Assembly (NCBI GenBank): GCA_052161645.1
Contig: CP197414.1
From: Laterigemmans sp052161645
Lineage (GTDB): Bacteria > Planctomycetota > Planctomycetia > Pirellulales > Pirellulaceae
Length of the DNA stretch: 64,000 nucleotides
Strand: one strand, 5' to 3'
Positions 46,771 to 56,367 of the stretch are shown in pieces; positions within the stretch are counted from its first letter, which is position 1; every line of letters begins with the position of its first letter. The notes beneath the pieces were generated by a model that worked only from the letters and a program-made list of their open reading frames with translations, did not search any database and was not told where the DNA came from. Made by a program: the position numbers and the translations under genes.

Positions 46771-49700
46771 GGTATTCGCTGTACGGGAACCTTCGTACCG
46801 GCAAATTCTCCTGAGAGAGTTTCCAGCAAATTTTGAGCCTCCAACTTCGCATGGATGCGGGTAATTTCGTTGTTGTAGAAGGCGCTCAACGTTGGATTTT
46901 CGTCGTACAGTTCCAGGTTTTTGTACGCCTCGGACAGCGCCACATCCAATGATGATGTCACCGGAGTGAGTGTCTTGCTAAAGCTAACGCCGTCGGTCGA
47001 TCGAGCGGACAACACGACCGTGAACAGTTCGGGCGAGTCGGGTGTGTCTTCTGGTACATTCGCTCGGGTGACACGATCAATCTCCAGGACTTGGTTGCGG
47101 CGGATTCCCGTTTCCACATTCCCGTCGATAAGAACCGTTCCCACAGCGTCGGTCGTCGCGGTGCCTTTGAATTGTTCCGTGCCGCCTTCGGCAAACAGAC
47201 CATCAATCGCGCTGGTCAAACCGGTTGTCCAGTTGACCGCTTTCACCTGGGCCTTGATCTGGGGATCGCCGAAGCGTTCGGCATGCAGGCGAATGTTCCC
47301 AGCCGATTTCACGTTGGCACCGGCAAAAATGTTTATTTGGTTGTCTTGCAGCAGCTCCGCGGTCGCGTCCATGATGTCAATCGGAATCACGCTGCTAGCG
47401 AACGTGTCGACTCGTGAATTGATGTCGTACTGATCCTCGTTCCCTGCCGTGTCAGTCCCAGAAGAAAAGTCAATATCACCCATCGCCGTAATCATTGCGC
47501 CTAGACCGACGTTGACGACGTTCTTGGGCGTGATTCGGATTTCCGACAACCCAGCACCGACCGTCGCAGCACCATAAGTTTCTGAGTTGGCTTGAATCGA
47601 AACGTCACCGTGACCGCGTGCCGATGCGTTGATCGATCCAGCCACGTCAATGATTGCGTTGCGTGAAATCAGCACTTGGGCATCGTTTACCAAAGTGCGA
47701 ATCGATGAATTGTTGTCACCGCCCGCCGCGATACCACCACTTCGCAAAGTCAATTGGTCGGTCGCATTGATCGTGTTCTCGGCCAACATGGTGAGCGAAT
47801 GATCGAGCGAATCAGTAAGCGAATCTCCAATACTTAGTTCGGCCGCTTCACCGATTTCGACCAGGGTGCGAAGGCTTAAGACGGTGTCGCTGTCAACGCC
47901 AACTCCGGCGATGATTCCGCCGGCGGTGGCATTGACGTTCCCATTGGTTCCCAAGTCCGCTTTTTCTACGATGTTACGTGCCTCAGCCCGCAGCGAATTA
48001 CTATTGAATTTGACGCCATTGCCGATTCGTGTGGTGACGGTAGAGTCGACGTCGTTATCAACGATACCACCGCCACCTGACAACAAACCTCCAGCTGCCG
48101 CCGTCAACGTGGTGTTCGGAAAGGCCCTATGGTGGGTGAAAATCGAAGCGGCTCCCGACACGTTGACTTCAGCATTGTCGTTGATTCGGGTTTCTGTCGT
48201 ACTGTTGGTTACCGTGCTAGGCAACGCTACCGCACCGCTGATTCCACCGGCCGCCCCCGAAGTCGTGTTTGCGATATTGGTATCGGTCGCAAAAACATCC
48301 ATGTTGAGCGTTCCGGTCGTCAGTTTTACGCCGTCGTCAATCTTTCCAATGGTCGTCGTATTGCTTTGGGCGGTCGCCTTGGTGATACCCGCAGCAGCCA
48401 AGCCGGGAGCGAAGCTGCTGGAATCAGCTTCTTGCCAAGCGTCTTGGTAGGCCAAGATGTGGGTCCAAGACAGAATGTTCAAAATGGTATTGTCTTCGAT
48501 TGCTGCGATCACCTGAGTTTCATTGGTAGCCGACGTCACGGTCGCGTCGGCTCCTAACAGCAAGCCGCCGGCCGAGCCCTGTGCGAATGCGCGTGAAGGT
48601 TGAAATTGATAGGCCGATGCGTTGATATATAACGACTCAGCGTTGATTGGGTGCTGGGCGCTGTCGATTGTCGCTCCGACTCGGCCACCCAATTCAACGG
48701 TGGCAGTTGAAACACCCGCGGACAGTCCATTGCTGACAGCCAAGCCCGCGGCATCGGCGGTAGCAACCGGTTGCGACGTTGAATACAAGTGCAAAAAGTT
48801 GACGTTGACATCGCTGTCGATTAACACCGCGTCGACTCGAGGCGTGATGATACTTGTCGCTGATGATCCACTGACTCCCAGCCCGATTAGGCCGATCGAG
48901 ATCGCGATGGCTTCAGTTTGCACGTCTGCGATCGAAAAGTCGTAGGCGCTGATTTCCATGCCGGCGGCATTGACCGTGCTCTCGCGGATGTGGGCATCGG
49001 TGACCGAGGTGATTTCCCCATGGGAGATAGCTCCGCCGCCACTAGCTGATATTCCAACACCAAGGCTGGCTGATGCAGCAGCGGCCGTGGCAGTCGCACT
49101 GACCACCGCATTTTCAGACGCGATGGCCGTGACCGTGCCAAACGCACTGTTCACCGTGGAGCGTCGGATTCCCGCTTGAACCTTGTTATTGATTTTGGCA
49201 TTGGTGCTGGAAACGGCCACCAATCCGGCGGCCGAGAAATTACCCACGGCAACCGCTAGTGAAGCTGCCAATACGGTCGTTGTGATTTCCACCTGATCGG
49301 AAGCCGTCACGAAGACTCCCGATTGACCATCAATCCCGGCACCGGTGGAGTCTTGTACCATCGTAATGATTTCTCTTTCGATCACATTCGTAGCCGAAAC
49401 ACCGGCACCGGCACCGGCTCCCCCGGTACCGCCGGCAGCCGCCGCCATGCTGACCGCGTCGACGGTGGCGTTGATGGTGCCCCCGCCGGTCGCCAGAACA
49501 TCGACAGAACCATCCACATCAATTTCGGATTGATTCACATACGCTTGAACGACCGACGCCTGTGACGATCTAGACGCTGTCGGATCGGCTGCAAAGGTCG
49601 ATGCGTCGCCGATACGATTCTCAGCAACCGAGACGCCGATCGCGGCGCCAAGCCCTGTTCCGCCACCGCCGACCGCAGCAGCGGCCGCGATGATTTCCGC

Positions 49701-52700
49701 GGTGATGGCTGAGAGATCGTTAGCAAGGACTTGCAACCCATTTGATGATCTGACTGTACTGCCGTCGACATAGGCCAGCGTCTGATTGCTGATTTCGTTG
49801 ATGGCGCCAGCACCTGCGCCGCTGATACCGGCACCGGTGGATCCTCCGGCCCCCACTCCGACCGATGCCGCAATGGAAGATGTCTTGATCGTCGAGTTTT
49901 GGTCTGCATTGACGACGACTCCACCGCCCGCGTCCAAGGTCGCGTTCCGCAGGAACGCTTGGGTGCGATTCCCAATTTCGTTCTTCGCAATTGAGATTCC
50001 CACAGCCAGGGCGAAGCCGGTTTGGGAACCGGCCGCAACACTGATCGTTGCGCCGATAACATTGGAATCGATTGTTGAATTGTCGGCAGCCAGCACGTCG
50101 ATCGGCCCGCTGGACGAATCGACTTGGCTAGCGATGATCGATGCGGTGATCGAGTTTCCGATGTCGTTGTGTGCTCCGCTGCCAGCACCAGCCAGGGTTG
50201 CCCCAAGTCCGGCTCCACCCGCGACGCCGCCCGCAGCGGCCAAGGCAAAGGCATCGATCTGCACAAATTCCAGAGCGGCACTGACCAAGACATGGCCAGT
50301 GGCATCAACAGTGGATTGATCAATCGATGCTGTGATGTTGTTCGCGATTTCGTTTAACGCGACCGCGATGCCAACTGCGCCCGCGACGCTACTACCGGAA
50401 CCAGCGTTCAGACTGATGCCGACGCCGCCGGCATCCGCCACGATTTGACTGTTGTCGGTCGCTTGCACCGTCAATGCACCGTCGGAAACGGTCACGCTTG
50501 ACCCCTCGGTGACTTGTGCCGATATGGTTTTCGCGATTTCGTTGATCACTGCGGCACCGGCTCCCCCGAACGAACCGCCGGTCTGGCTGCCCGAACGAGC
50601 CGAAAGTGCACCCGCAATCGCGAGCGCTTCGGCGGTCGACTCTGACTTGGCTTCGACCGCGATATCGCCCGCGTTGAGGGTCACAACCGAGTCTTCGACG
50701 TGAGCCTGGATTGTGCCGCTGACATCGTTGACGGCCACGCTGACACCGAACGAGAGTGCGGCTCGATTTTGCGGTGTGGTGGCCAATGAGAACCCGAAGC
50801 CACCGGCATCCGATTCGATCGAAGACTGATCGGTGGCCTTGACGATGACACCCCGACCACCGGCCGTTTCCACGTCGCTGTCTTTGATAAAGGCGGCTAC
50901 ATTCTGCTCGATCGTGTTGAGCCCGACTGCCCCGGCGCCGGCCAAATTTAGTTTTCCGGGAGCCGCGTTGGCTCCTGCTTGGACGGCGAACGAAGCCCCC
51001 ACCACGACCGTTTGAATCTTAGGTTGGGACCGCGCATTGATGTGGACGTCTTCCGAACGGGCACGCAGGTTGTTGATGTGTGCCGAAACATCCGTGTTGA
51101 GTTCGTTATAGGCAACGGGGATGGTCAGCGCAATCGGCCCAATTTTTTTTGCATCGACATTCGCGGTGGCGCCGCCTTCGGTGCCTGTGCTACTGGTTTC
51201 CCTGAATCCTTGCGCCGCACCAGCCATTGCCAAGGCAAAAATGTCTCCATCGGTAATTGCGGTTACGTCGATTGGCCCACTGATCGCAAGAACGTCTTCG
51301 TTGGCCGCGACATTGCCGGTACTGTTGTCGCTACGATCGACGAAAGCGGCGACATCTTGATCGATCAGGTTGACACTAACCGAGGTTCCGATTCCAGTTT
51401 GTCGACCGCGCAGGATGGCGCCGGCGATGGCGACGCGATTGAGTGTGTCACTGGCCGCAACCTCCAGGGAGCCGGCGGTGATCTTGGCGTTATTCGAAAT
51501 CGATGCGTGCGTGAGGTTGTCGATATCAGCGGCGGTGATTGACGCGGAAAAACCAAAGTCGGTTGAGCGGGCGCCGGTTTGTACGACGGCCAGGTTGTAA
51601 AGATTGCTGGTCGCACTGACTTCGATAACGCCGTCGGCCGTGATCATCGCCTGATCACCGATCTCGGCAACCGTTTGGTTGTCGGCCAGCGTCAACAGCA
51701 TAACCCCGCCCGCTGCGTTCTGACCGCTAACACCGAATGGATTCACCAGTTCTCCCAAGAATCCCAATGGATCAGAAACGCTGCCACCTTGAAGCGCTTC
51801 AATCAATCCCTTGATATCCAAGTTATAAGAGGCCATCTGGCCGGCTTCGATCCATTGGCCCGATAGATCAGCAATCACCGACACGGAGGGATCATGCTGC
51901 GCCAGATCGACTAATTGATTGATGAGTGCCGAATCGCCGATTCTGGCAACGACGTTATTGGTCGTGTCGGTCACCGCGATGCCGCCGGCTAACGCCAGTG
52001 CGTCGCCAGTCGCGCCGGCGACCGTGCTGACCTGCACGTTGAACAGCTCGGTCAACCCGAGCGTTCCGTCCAAAGTTCCTTCGACCCCGTCCAATCCCCC
52101 TGTGGCAAGGGCCAGGAAGGGATTCATTCCAGCGGTAATTGAGTCTGCCAGTAGCGGATAGTCGACCTTAGCGCTGACCAGAGTCTGTGCATTGACATTG
52201 ATGCCCCGTTCACTATCGATGATGGCTTGGGCGTCATTGTTGTAGATACCGATCGCCACCGCGGCCGAGATTTCGGTGTCTTCACCGTCACCACCAGGGT
52301 CCTGGCCAGCTTCGAAATCATCGACGCCACGCCGTGTCGCGGTTGACTCGGCTCCGATCGAAGCGGATTGTGAAATGCTTGCGTCAACGACCAAGTCACT
52401 GGTGGATGTCAATATCGCCGTGGTAGCGATCGTCGCCAGCACATCATGATCAAAGAATGCAACGGACAACGCGCCGGCCAAATCCAGCGAGTCTCTGCTA
52501 TCGGTTTCGACTTGCGTCGTTTGTTTGGCGCTGTCGACCGAGTTCGTTTCCAATTTGTCTCGCAGGCCGTTGAACAGGCCGTAGGCACCGGCGGCGATGG
52601 AATCGGGTTGTCCACCTGCTGCGCCGATGGCCACTTCGGCCCAGGGCTGTGTTTTATCACTCAGTTTTGCACCGGTGCTGGCCGAATTGGTTGCATCCAA

Positions 52701-55007
52701 ATGGGCATTGACGACGATGCCTTGTCGACCAAGTTCACGAACGAACCGATGGCCACTGCCCGAATCGGCTTTCAAATCTTGAATGCTCGCCGCAGCCACT
52801 GCAAAGATCGATGTCGTCAAACGAATCTGGTTCGGATCGTCCGGATCGACGACTACACGATAGCCCAGTTCATCTCGCAATCCGTCGATTGGCGCATCGG
52901 GCAAGGCCACCGTTCCCAGCGTTTCCAATGAAGTGTCACCAGGGCCAAAGTCATCAATATCACGAGAGAGCGTTCGCGTCGAGTCGGTGCGGTAAAACAC
53001 CAGGTCTCCGGTTTGCAGTCCGTGTCCAGCAGGCAGCCGGATCGTATTTCGCTGATTGTCGACGGCGGACGCTTGTGAGCTCGAATTCGGCCGAAAACTG
53101 ACAACCGATTCAACAAACGAAAATCCATGCGTCCCAGCGGGCGGCGCGGCAAAGTCTATGAATGCCGTCGTACCGGGCAAGCGGAGTTTGACATTGTTGC
53201 CGTCGCGAACCGCTTCGTAGTTTTGGTTCTGCGTCAAGCCAGCGATCCCGACGGCATCCTCGTTGCCAACAAAGCTAGGTCCGAGATACACCAAGTTACT
53301 CACATCCGCCGGAAGTCCAGCCAGCGCGATGACACCATCTCCCGTCCCTGCTTCGGTGGAGACATCGGCAGCATCAAATCGAATCGTTGAAATGCGTCGT
53401 AATGTATGTACGCTCTCCGGAGGAACTTGCCGAGAGTCTATGTCGATCGCTTCGGCGGCAATCAGACGAACCGATTGGGATACTTTGCCGCCCGCTGCAG
53501 CAACCGGATCGCTGGCGTCGTAAATGATGTATTCTCGCCCGTCGTCCAGCCCCAAGTCACCAGAGCCTTGCTCGTAAACAATCCGCTCGCCGGCCACCAG
53601 CGGCATCGCTGCGGGAATCGAATCGAAGGTGATTCGATCGCCGGCGGGGTCGATGTTTGCCGCGGCGGCTGTCAAAGCCGCTCCGCCGCCGGTCGCGTTG
53701 CTGGTGATCTGCCCGCGGATGTCGGCCGTGATCGTCGCGTAGTCGACTCCTACCGCAGCAGCCAGCCCGGCGGTGCCATCTTCAAATACAGAGGTTTCGG
53801 CGCCGACTGTGTTTTCAACTTTTCCCGTCGCCTCGATCTTGACAGTACCTCCAGCATTGATCTTGGCGGCTTCGGCCAGGTTGATGGTCGATGTTTCCTG
53901 GGTGTAGGCACCGGAAAGGTTTAAAGCGCCTTGCACGGAATTGCTGGAAGCTCGCGAGTTTGCATCAGCGCGGGATTCGACGTTAGCCGTGGTGGTAGCA
54001 TGGGTGCCAATATCGACGCGATGAGTCGCGTTCACCTCAGTGTTGCCATCGAGATCGATGCTTGCCGTGGCTTGAGAAGTACTGAAGGCTACCGAAACCA
54101 AGATCTTTGATCCGTCGTCGCGCGTTCCGTTGATGGCAACCGCGTTGATGGATGCATCCGAGTCGGCTGTCGCATTGATTGTCACCGAAGTGCTGCTGTC
54201 GATCGTCGAATTCAGGACGGTGATCTCGGAAGTTGACAATTTGACCTTTGCCTGACCCGAAAGTGGGCTGATCTGGCTGATGCCAATCTGAGGGATCTGC
54301 TGCAGCTGGGTTAGCAACTCGACGCCAATGTTATCCTTGAGCGCGCCAATATCATCCCAGCGTGTTGCCGCGATGCCATCGGCCTTTAGCATGATATCAC
54401 GCCCCCGCAGCGTCGCTCCGCTGAGGTCAATCTTGGCCGAACGCAAAGTCGTCGCGACCGGTGAAAGCTGTTCGCGGAAGACCTGAGCATCGGTTGCCAA
54501 ATCGGCAGCGATTAAAGACAGCGTTCCATCCGCAAAACCAGCTGACGCTGAGTTCGTATCGATCACGGAACCGGCGCCAATGATGATTTGCTGTGCGGAG
54601 AATAAAACGTCCCCAGAGTCTTCGTTTGGATTGCCCACGTTGTCTCGACCAGCTGTTGTTACTGATCCACCGCTAAAATTAATGCGACTGGCGCTGACCA
54701 CCAGTGAGTTGCCTTCCAGGTCGACAGCCGAATCGACCAGTAATGAAGCGGCGGTGATACTGACCAGTTTGGAATCGATATCGTCAGCCGCTTCTTCACG
54801 AACGACAGTGGGCGGGTCGGTGGCGAGATCGAGCACCTGAACTTTGTCTGCGGCAACCTGCAATTCCAAGTTTCTAGTCGGCATATCGACGATAAAGTCG
54901 GCAGCCAGCAATTGGCGTGCTTCCAACTGCTCGACAATGAATTTACGGCGATTAAGACGGCTTAGCTTGCCGCGGCGAGACTTGTTGCGAGCGTGCTGCG
55001 TGAACAT
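46767..55007 (-). CDS. Interrupted giant surface protein, N-terminal fragment with LEPR-type signal
   Basis: The first and largest piece, 2746 aa. The ATG at 55007 is chosen because AGGA (55015-55018) lies 7 bases before it; the frame extends to 55046. The N-terminus is strongly basic and carries an LEPR-type signal, VEQLEARQLLAADF. The body is a long repetitive beta-rich region resembling filamentous hemagglutinin or autotransporter stalks. It includes about eleven copies of a 60-odd residue repeat with a NEIGNxxxAxVxxSxV-type core and Gly/Ala-rich GVGAGGSTGAGISGAGAG segments. The frame ends at 46767, shortly after LETLSGEFAGTK, where a frameshift separates it from the next piece. It may be a large surface adhesin. 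The truncated form lacks the dockerin end. Confidence 0.78.
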   Translation of the reverse strand: MFTQHARNKSRRGKLSRLNRRKFIVEQLEARQLLAADFIVDMPTRNLELQVAADKVQVLDLATDPPTVVREEAADDIDSKLVSITAASLLVDSAVDLEGNSLVVSASRINFSGGSVTTAGRDNVGNPNEDSGDVLFSAQQIIIGAGSVIDTNSASAGFADGTLSLIAADLATDAQVFREQLSPVATTLRSAKIDLSGATLRGRDIMLKADGIAATRWDDIGALKDNIGVELLTQLQQIPQIGISQISPLSGQAKVKLSTSEITVLNSTIDSSTSVTINATADSDASINAVAINGTRDDGSKILVSVAFSTSQATASIDLDGNTEVNATHRVDIGTHATTTANVESRADANSRASSNSVQGALNLSGAYTQETSTINLAEAAKINAGGTVKIEATGKVENTVGAETSVFEDGTAGLAAAVGVDYATITADIRGQITSNATGGGAALTAAAANIDPAGDRITFDSIPAAMPLVAGERIVYEQGSGDLGLDDGREYIIYDASDPVAAAGGKVSQSVRLIAAEAIDIDSRQVPPESVHTLRRISTIRFDAADVSTEAGTGDGVIALAGLPADVSNLVYLGPSFVGNEDAVGIAGLTQNQNYEAVRDGNNVKLRLPGTTAFIDFAAPPAGTHGFSFVESVVSFRPNSSSQASAVDNQRNTIRLPAGHGLQTGDLVFYRTDSTRTLSRDIDDFGPGDTSLETLGTVALPDAPIDGLRDELGYRVVVDPDDPNQIRLTTSIFAVAAASIQDLKADSGSGHRFVRELGRQGIVVNAHLDATNSASTGAKLSDKTQPWAEVAIGAAGGQPDSIAAGAYGLFNGLRDKLETNSVDSAKQTTQVETDSRDSLDLAGALSVAFFDHDVLATIATTAILTSTSDLVVDASISQSASIGAESTATRRGVDDFEAGQDPGGDGEDTEISAAVAIGIYNNDAQAIIDSERGINVNAQTLVSAKVDYPLLADSITAGMNPFLALATGGLDGVEGTLDGTLGLTELFNVQVSTVAGATGDALALAGGIAVTDTTNNVVARIGDSALINQLVDLAQHDPSVSVIADLSGQWIEAGQMASYNLDIKGLIEALQGGSVSDPLGFLGELVNPFGVSGQNAAGGVMLLTLADNQTVAEIGDQAMITADGVIEVSATSNLYNLAVVQTGARSTDFGFSASITAADIDNLTHASISNNAKITAGSLEVAASDTLNRVAIAGAILRGRQTGIGTSVSVNLIDQDVAAFVDRSDNSTGNVAANEDVLAISGPIDVTAITDGDIFALAMAGAAQGFRETSSTGTEGGATANVDAKKIGPIALTIPVAYNELNTDVSAHINNLRARSEDVHINARSQPKIQTVVVGASFAVQAGANAAPGKLNLAGAGAVGLNTIEQNVAAFIKDSDVETAGGRGVIVKATDQSSIESDAGGFGFSLATTPQNRAALSFGVSVAVNDVSGTIQAHVEDSVVTLNAGDIAVEAKSESTAEALAIAGALSARSGSQTGGSFGGAGAAVINEIAKTISAQVTEGSSVTVSDGALTVQATDNSQIVADAGGVGISLNAGSGSSVAGAVGIAVALNEIANNITASIDQSTVDATGHVLVSAALEFVQIDAFALAAAGGVAGGAGLGATLAGAGSGAHNDIGNSITASIIASQVDSSSGPIDVLAADNSTIDSNVIGATISVAAGSQTGFALAVGISIAKNEIGNRTQAFLRNATLDAGGGVVVNADQNSTIKTSSIAASVGVGAGGSTGAGISGAGAGAINEISNQTLAYVDGSTVRSSNGLQVLANDLSAITAEIIAAAAAVGGGGTGLGAAIGVSVAENRIGDASTFAADPTASRSSQASVVQAYVNQSEIDVDGSVDVLATGGGTINATVDAVSMAAAAGGTGGAGAGAGVSATNVIEREIITMVQDSTGAGIDGQSGVFVTASDQVEITTTVLAASLAVAVGNFSAAGLVAVSSTNAKINNKVQAGIRRSTVNSAFGTVTAIASENAVVSATATAAAASASLGVGISASGGGAISHGEITSVTDAHIRESTVNAAGMEISAYDFSIADVQTEAIAISIGLIGLGVSGSSATSIITPRVDAVLIDSDVNVNFLHLYSTSQPVATADAAGLAVSNGLSAGVSTATVELGGRVGATIDSAQHPINAESLYINASAYQFQPSRAFAQGSAGGLLLGADATVTSATNETQVIAAIEDNTILNILSWTHILAYQDAWQEADSSSFAPGLAAAGITKATAQSNTTTIGKIDDGVKLTTGTLNMDVFATDTNIANTTSGAAGGISGAVALPSTVTNSTTETRINDNAEVNVSGAASIFTHHRAFPNTTLTAAAGGLLSGGGGIVDNDVDSTVTTRIGNGVKFNSNSLRAEARNIVEKADLGTNGNVNATAGGIIAGVGVDSDTVLSLRTLVEIGEAAELSIGDSLTDSLDHSLTMLAENTINATDQLTLRSGGIAAGGDNNSSIRTLVNDAQVLISRNAIIDVAGSINASARGHGDVSIQANSETYGAATVGAGLSEIRITPKNVVNVGLGAMITAMGDIDFSSGTDTAGNEDQYDINSRVDTFASSVIPIDIMDATAELLQDNQINIFAGANVKSAGNIRLHAERFGDPQIKAQVKAVNWTTGLTSAIDGLFAEGGTEQFKGTATTDAVGTVLIDGNVETGIRRNQVLEIDRVTRANVPEDTPDSPELFTVVLSARSTDGVSFSKTLTPVTSSLDVALSEAYKNLELYDENPTLSAFYNNEITRIHAKLEAQNLLETLSGEFAGTKVPVQRIP
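48950..50990 (-). repeat. About eleven tandem coding repeats of roughly 60 residues
   Basis: A core of the type N-E-I-x-N-x-x-x-A-x-(V/I) recurs near 50915, 50725, 50540, 50350, 50160, 49975, 49790, 49610, 49370, 49190 and 49020, a spacing of about 170-240 bases. Glycine- and alanine-rich strands lie between the cores. The region is probably a right-handed beta-helix stalk. Confidence 0.75.
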
Positions 55008-55014
55008 TCGGCAT

Positions 55015-55018
55015 TCCT
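55015..55018 (-). promoter_or_regulatory. Shine-Dalgarno of the giant adhesin gene
   Basis: AGGA on the minus strand, 7 bases before the ATG at 55007. It decides between this ATG and the more distal TTG at 55046. Confidence 0.6.
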
Positions 55019-55524
55019 GGACTGTGGTGTCTGCTTCGGCGGTCAATACCAGATCTGGAACCGGCTATAAACTTTAAGAAAATCGCGTTACGCGAATCCG
55101 ATTCAGCCATCGATGCCCTACAACTCGACCACGAGCTTACCAATTGCGAATGTGAGCCGACGAATAGTCTCCCCTGTGGATGCCGCGAAGATCCTTTGCG
55201 GTAGAATCCACCCTTTGTGGTGGTTTTTGGGTGTCCTGTTTCACCTTCCCGCAAAGATTTTCCGGTTTGGTCATCTCCACCGCGCAGCCGGGGACAAGTT
55301 GCGGAACAGCACTGCCTGCAAGTGACCGAAGAGCACTGGAGCCGAGCCAGCGGGCTCGGTTCCCTCATTTTTGACAGAAAGCAGGGAAAAGGCCGGGAAA
55401 AAGACAACTCTGGTTCCCCCAATCGATGACCATTCAGAGCCATCAAGTTCCACCCCATGGAAAGAGGGAAAAGCCTAAAGAGGTGCTTTTAAAGGTTCGG
55501 GATGGATGGAGGAGAGTGGAAAAA
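55019..55524. other. Intergenic region upstream of the adhesin gene
   Basis: About 500 bases between the tRNA 3' end and the adhesin start. A 9-bp GC-rich hairpin at 55340-55361 (core ccgagcc/ggctcgg) is followed on the plus strand by a T-rich stretch; its role is unclear. No gene is evident; long open frames here have no coding character. Confidence 0.45.
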
Positions 55525-55846
55525 TAGGCCCGGAGGGACTCGAACCCCCGACCAAGGGATTATGCGTACCAACCACGGCTTTCGCCGCCTCTTTCGAGTT
55601 TGTGGTCTGGACTGTCTCTTCTCTTTACGAGTTCGCCGTACAGTCTCTACACCTTCCTCTTGCGAGGCTTGGCTCGGGATTAGCCTATCGTTGCCGACTT
55701 AGCCTTCCCCGAATTTGACGAATTCTACCACAAACCCTTGGCTACAAGAGATTGTGGCAACCCATTGGCAATGTCCATGCGACCAACGTGGTCGTTTAGG
55801 CCACCACCGCTAAGTCCCCTGCTCTAACCGACTGAGCTACGGGCCC
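55525..55846 (-). tRNA. tRNA-Ile2(CAU) interrupted by a group I intron
   Basis: On the minus strand the 5' exon (55846-55813, 34 nt) starts GGGCCCG and contains the D-arm GCTC-AGTCGGTTA-GAGC and the stem GGGGA followed by CT. The 3' exon (55564-55525, 40 nt) starts CATAA, followed by TCCCT, TGGTC, the T-arm GGGGG-TTCGAGT-CCCTC and CGGGCCT with A73. Joining them gives a perfect 7-nt loop CTCATAA, anticodon CAU, and a complete 74-nt cloverleaf with G1-U72. The anticodon arm and variable loop (GACTCATAATC, TTGGTC) resemble bacterial tRNA-Ile2, whose C34 is modified to lysidine. Elongator tRNA-Met is less likely, and initiator is excluded by the lack of three G-C pairs at 29-31/39-41. CCA is not encoded. 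The gene lies downstream of the Tad-like operon on the same strand. Confidence 0.92.
55565..55812 (-). ncRNA. Group I self-splicing intron, subgroup IC3-like, 248 nt
   Basis: The core elements are visible on the minus strand. Q, AATCCCGAGCCAAGCC (about 55666-55681), is nearly identical to the element of cyanobacterial and plastid trnL introns. R, GTGTAGAGACTGTACGGC, lies at about 55635-55652, and S, AAGAGACAGTCC, at 55609-55620. GACTGT of R pairs with ACAGTC of S as P7. A P2-like hairpin (CGACCA-CGT-TGGTCG) follows the 5' end. Two hairpins closed by GAAA tetraloops (55576-55587 and 55589-55598) fit P9. The last base is G (55565) and the exon base before the intron is U, as group I splicing requires. 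The intron is too short to encode a homing endonuclease. P1 is not cleanly resolved by eye. Confidence 0.92.
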
Positions 55847-55927
55847 GCAGGCAAGCTGCTGGATTAACCTCTGCCATTTTACCGTTAAATCGGGCGTCGG
55901 CAATCGGGCTCAGCCAGCGATTACTTG

Positions 55928-55947
55928 GCCCCGCCGGTCGCCGGGGC
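55928..55947 (-). terminator. GC-rich hairpin after the Tad-like operon, weak terminator candidate
   Basis: GCCCCG pairs with CGGGGC around an 8-nt loop, 14 bases after the TAA of the last TadE-like gene. There is no T run, so termination would have to be Rho-dependent. Otherwise the operon may read into the tRNA. Confidence 0.25.
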
Positions 55948-55960
55948 GCGTGGTTCGGCT

Positions 55961-56359
55961 TTATCGGCTAACTTCACGACTCATCGTCAGCGTTCGGTTC
56001 ACCGACGCGCCGGAAAAGAATCGCACCGGTGCAAAACTGTTCTCCGCAAAAGGCACCGTAATGTTGACGGTGACTTCGGGAGTTTGGGCATCGAGGGTTT
56101 GCGGTGTAACGACAATGTTTGCTGCCCGCACGCCGAGGGTGGCAAGAATTTGTTGAGCCTCGGCTCGGCACGTTGCCGCGGTGGCGCCGGGAATGATGCC
56201 TCGTCGGGCACCCTCGTAGACGGCGTTATCCACTGTGTGCACCAGCATTGAAAAGCGGCAGACTTCGAATGCTGCGAAGAAGAACAGCAAGACGAGCGGC
56301 AACGTGATCGCAAACTCAGTCGATACAATGCCTTGTCTTTGATTTCGGCGCGGACGCAT
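55961..56359 (-). CDS. TadE-family pseudopilin-like protein
   Basis: A 132-aa protein with the TadE signature near the N-terminus: a short basic leader (MRPRRNQRQG), then IVSTEFAITLPLVLLFFFAAFE, in which the Glu and hydrophobic helix are typical. The remainder is a small soluble domain with YEGARRGIIPG and APVRFF segments. TadE-like proteins are minor pseudopilins of the Flp/Tad pilus apparatus. It is the last gene of a five-gene minus-strand operon, 8 bases after the TadG-like gene. No CpaA peptidase or TadA ATPase is in the window, so the rest of the machinery must be elsewhere. Confidence 0.87.
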   Translation of the reverse strand: MRPRRNQRQGIVSTEFAITLPLVLLFFFAAFEVCRFSMLVHTVDNAVYEGARRGIIPGATAATCRAEAQQILATLGVRAANIVVTPQTLDAQTPEVTVNITVPFAENSFAPVRFFSGASVNRTLTMSREVSR

Positions 56360-56367
56360 AATCGTGT

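Noticed and set aside
54952..55458. 168-codon open frame upstream of the adhesin
   Set aside because: It is out of frame with the LEPR signal, has no ribosome-binding site, and has no domain-like composition.
55525..55846. Initiator tRNA-fMet as the identity of the CAU tRNA
   Set aside because: The anticodon stem lacks the three consecutive G-C pairs next to the loop, and position 1 is paired (G1-U72).
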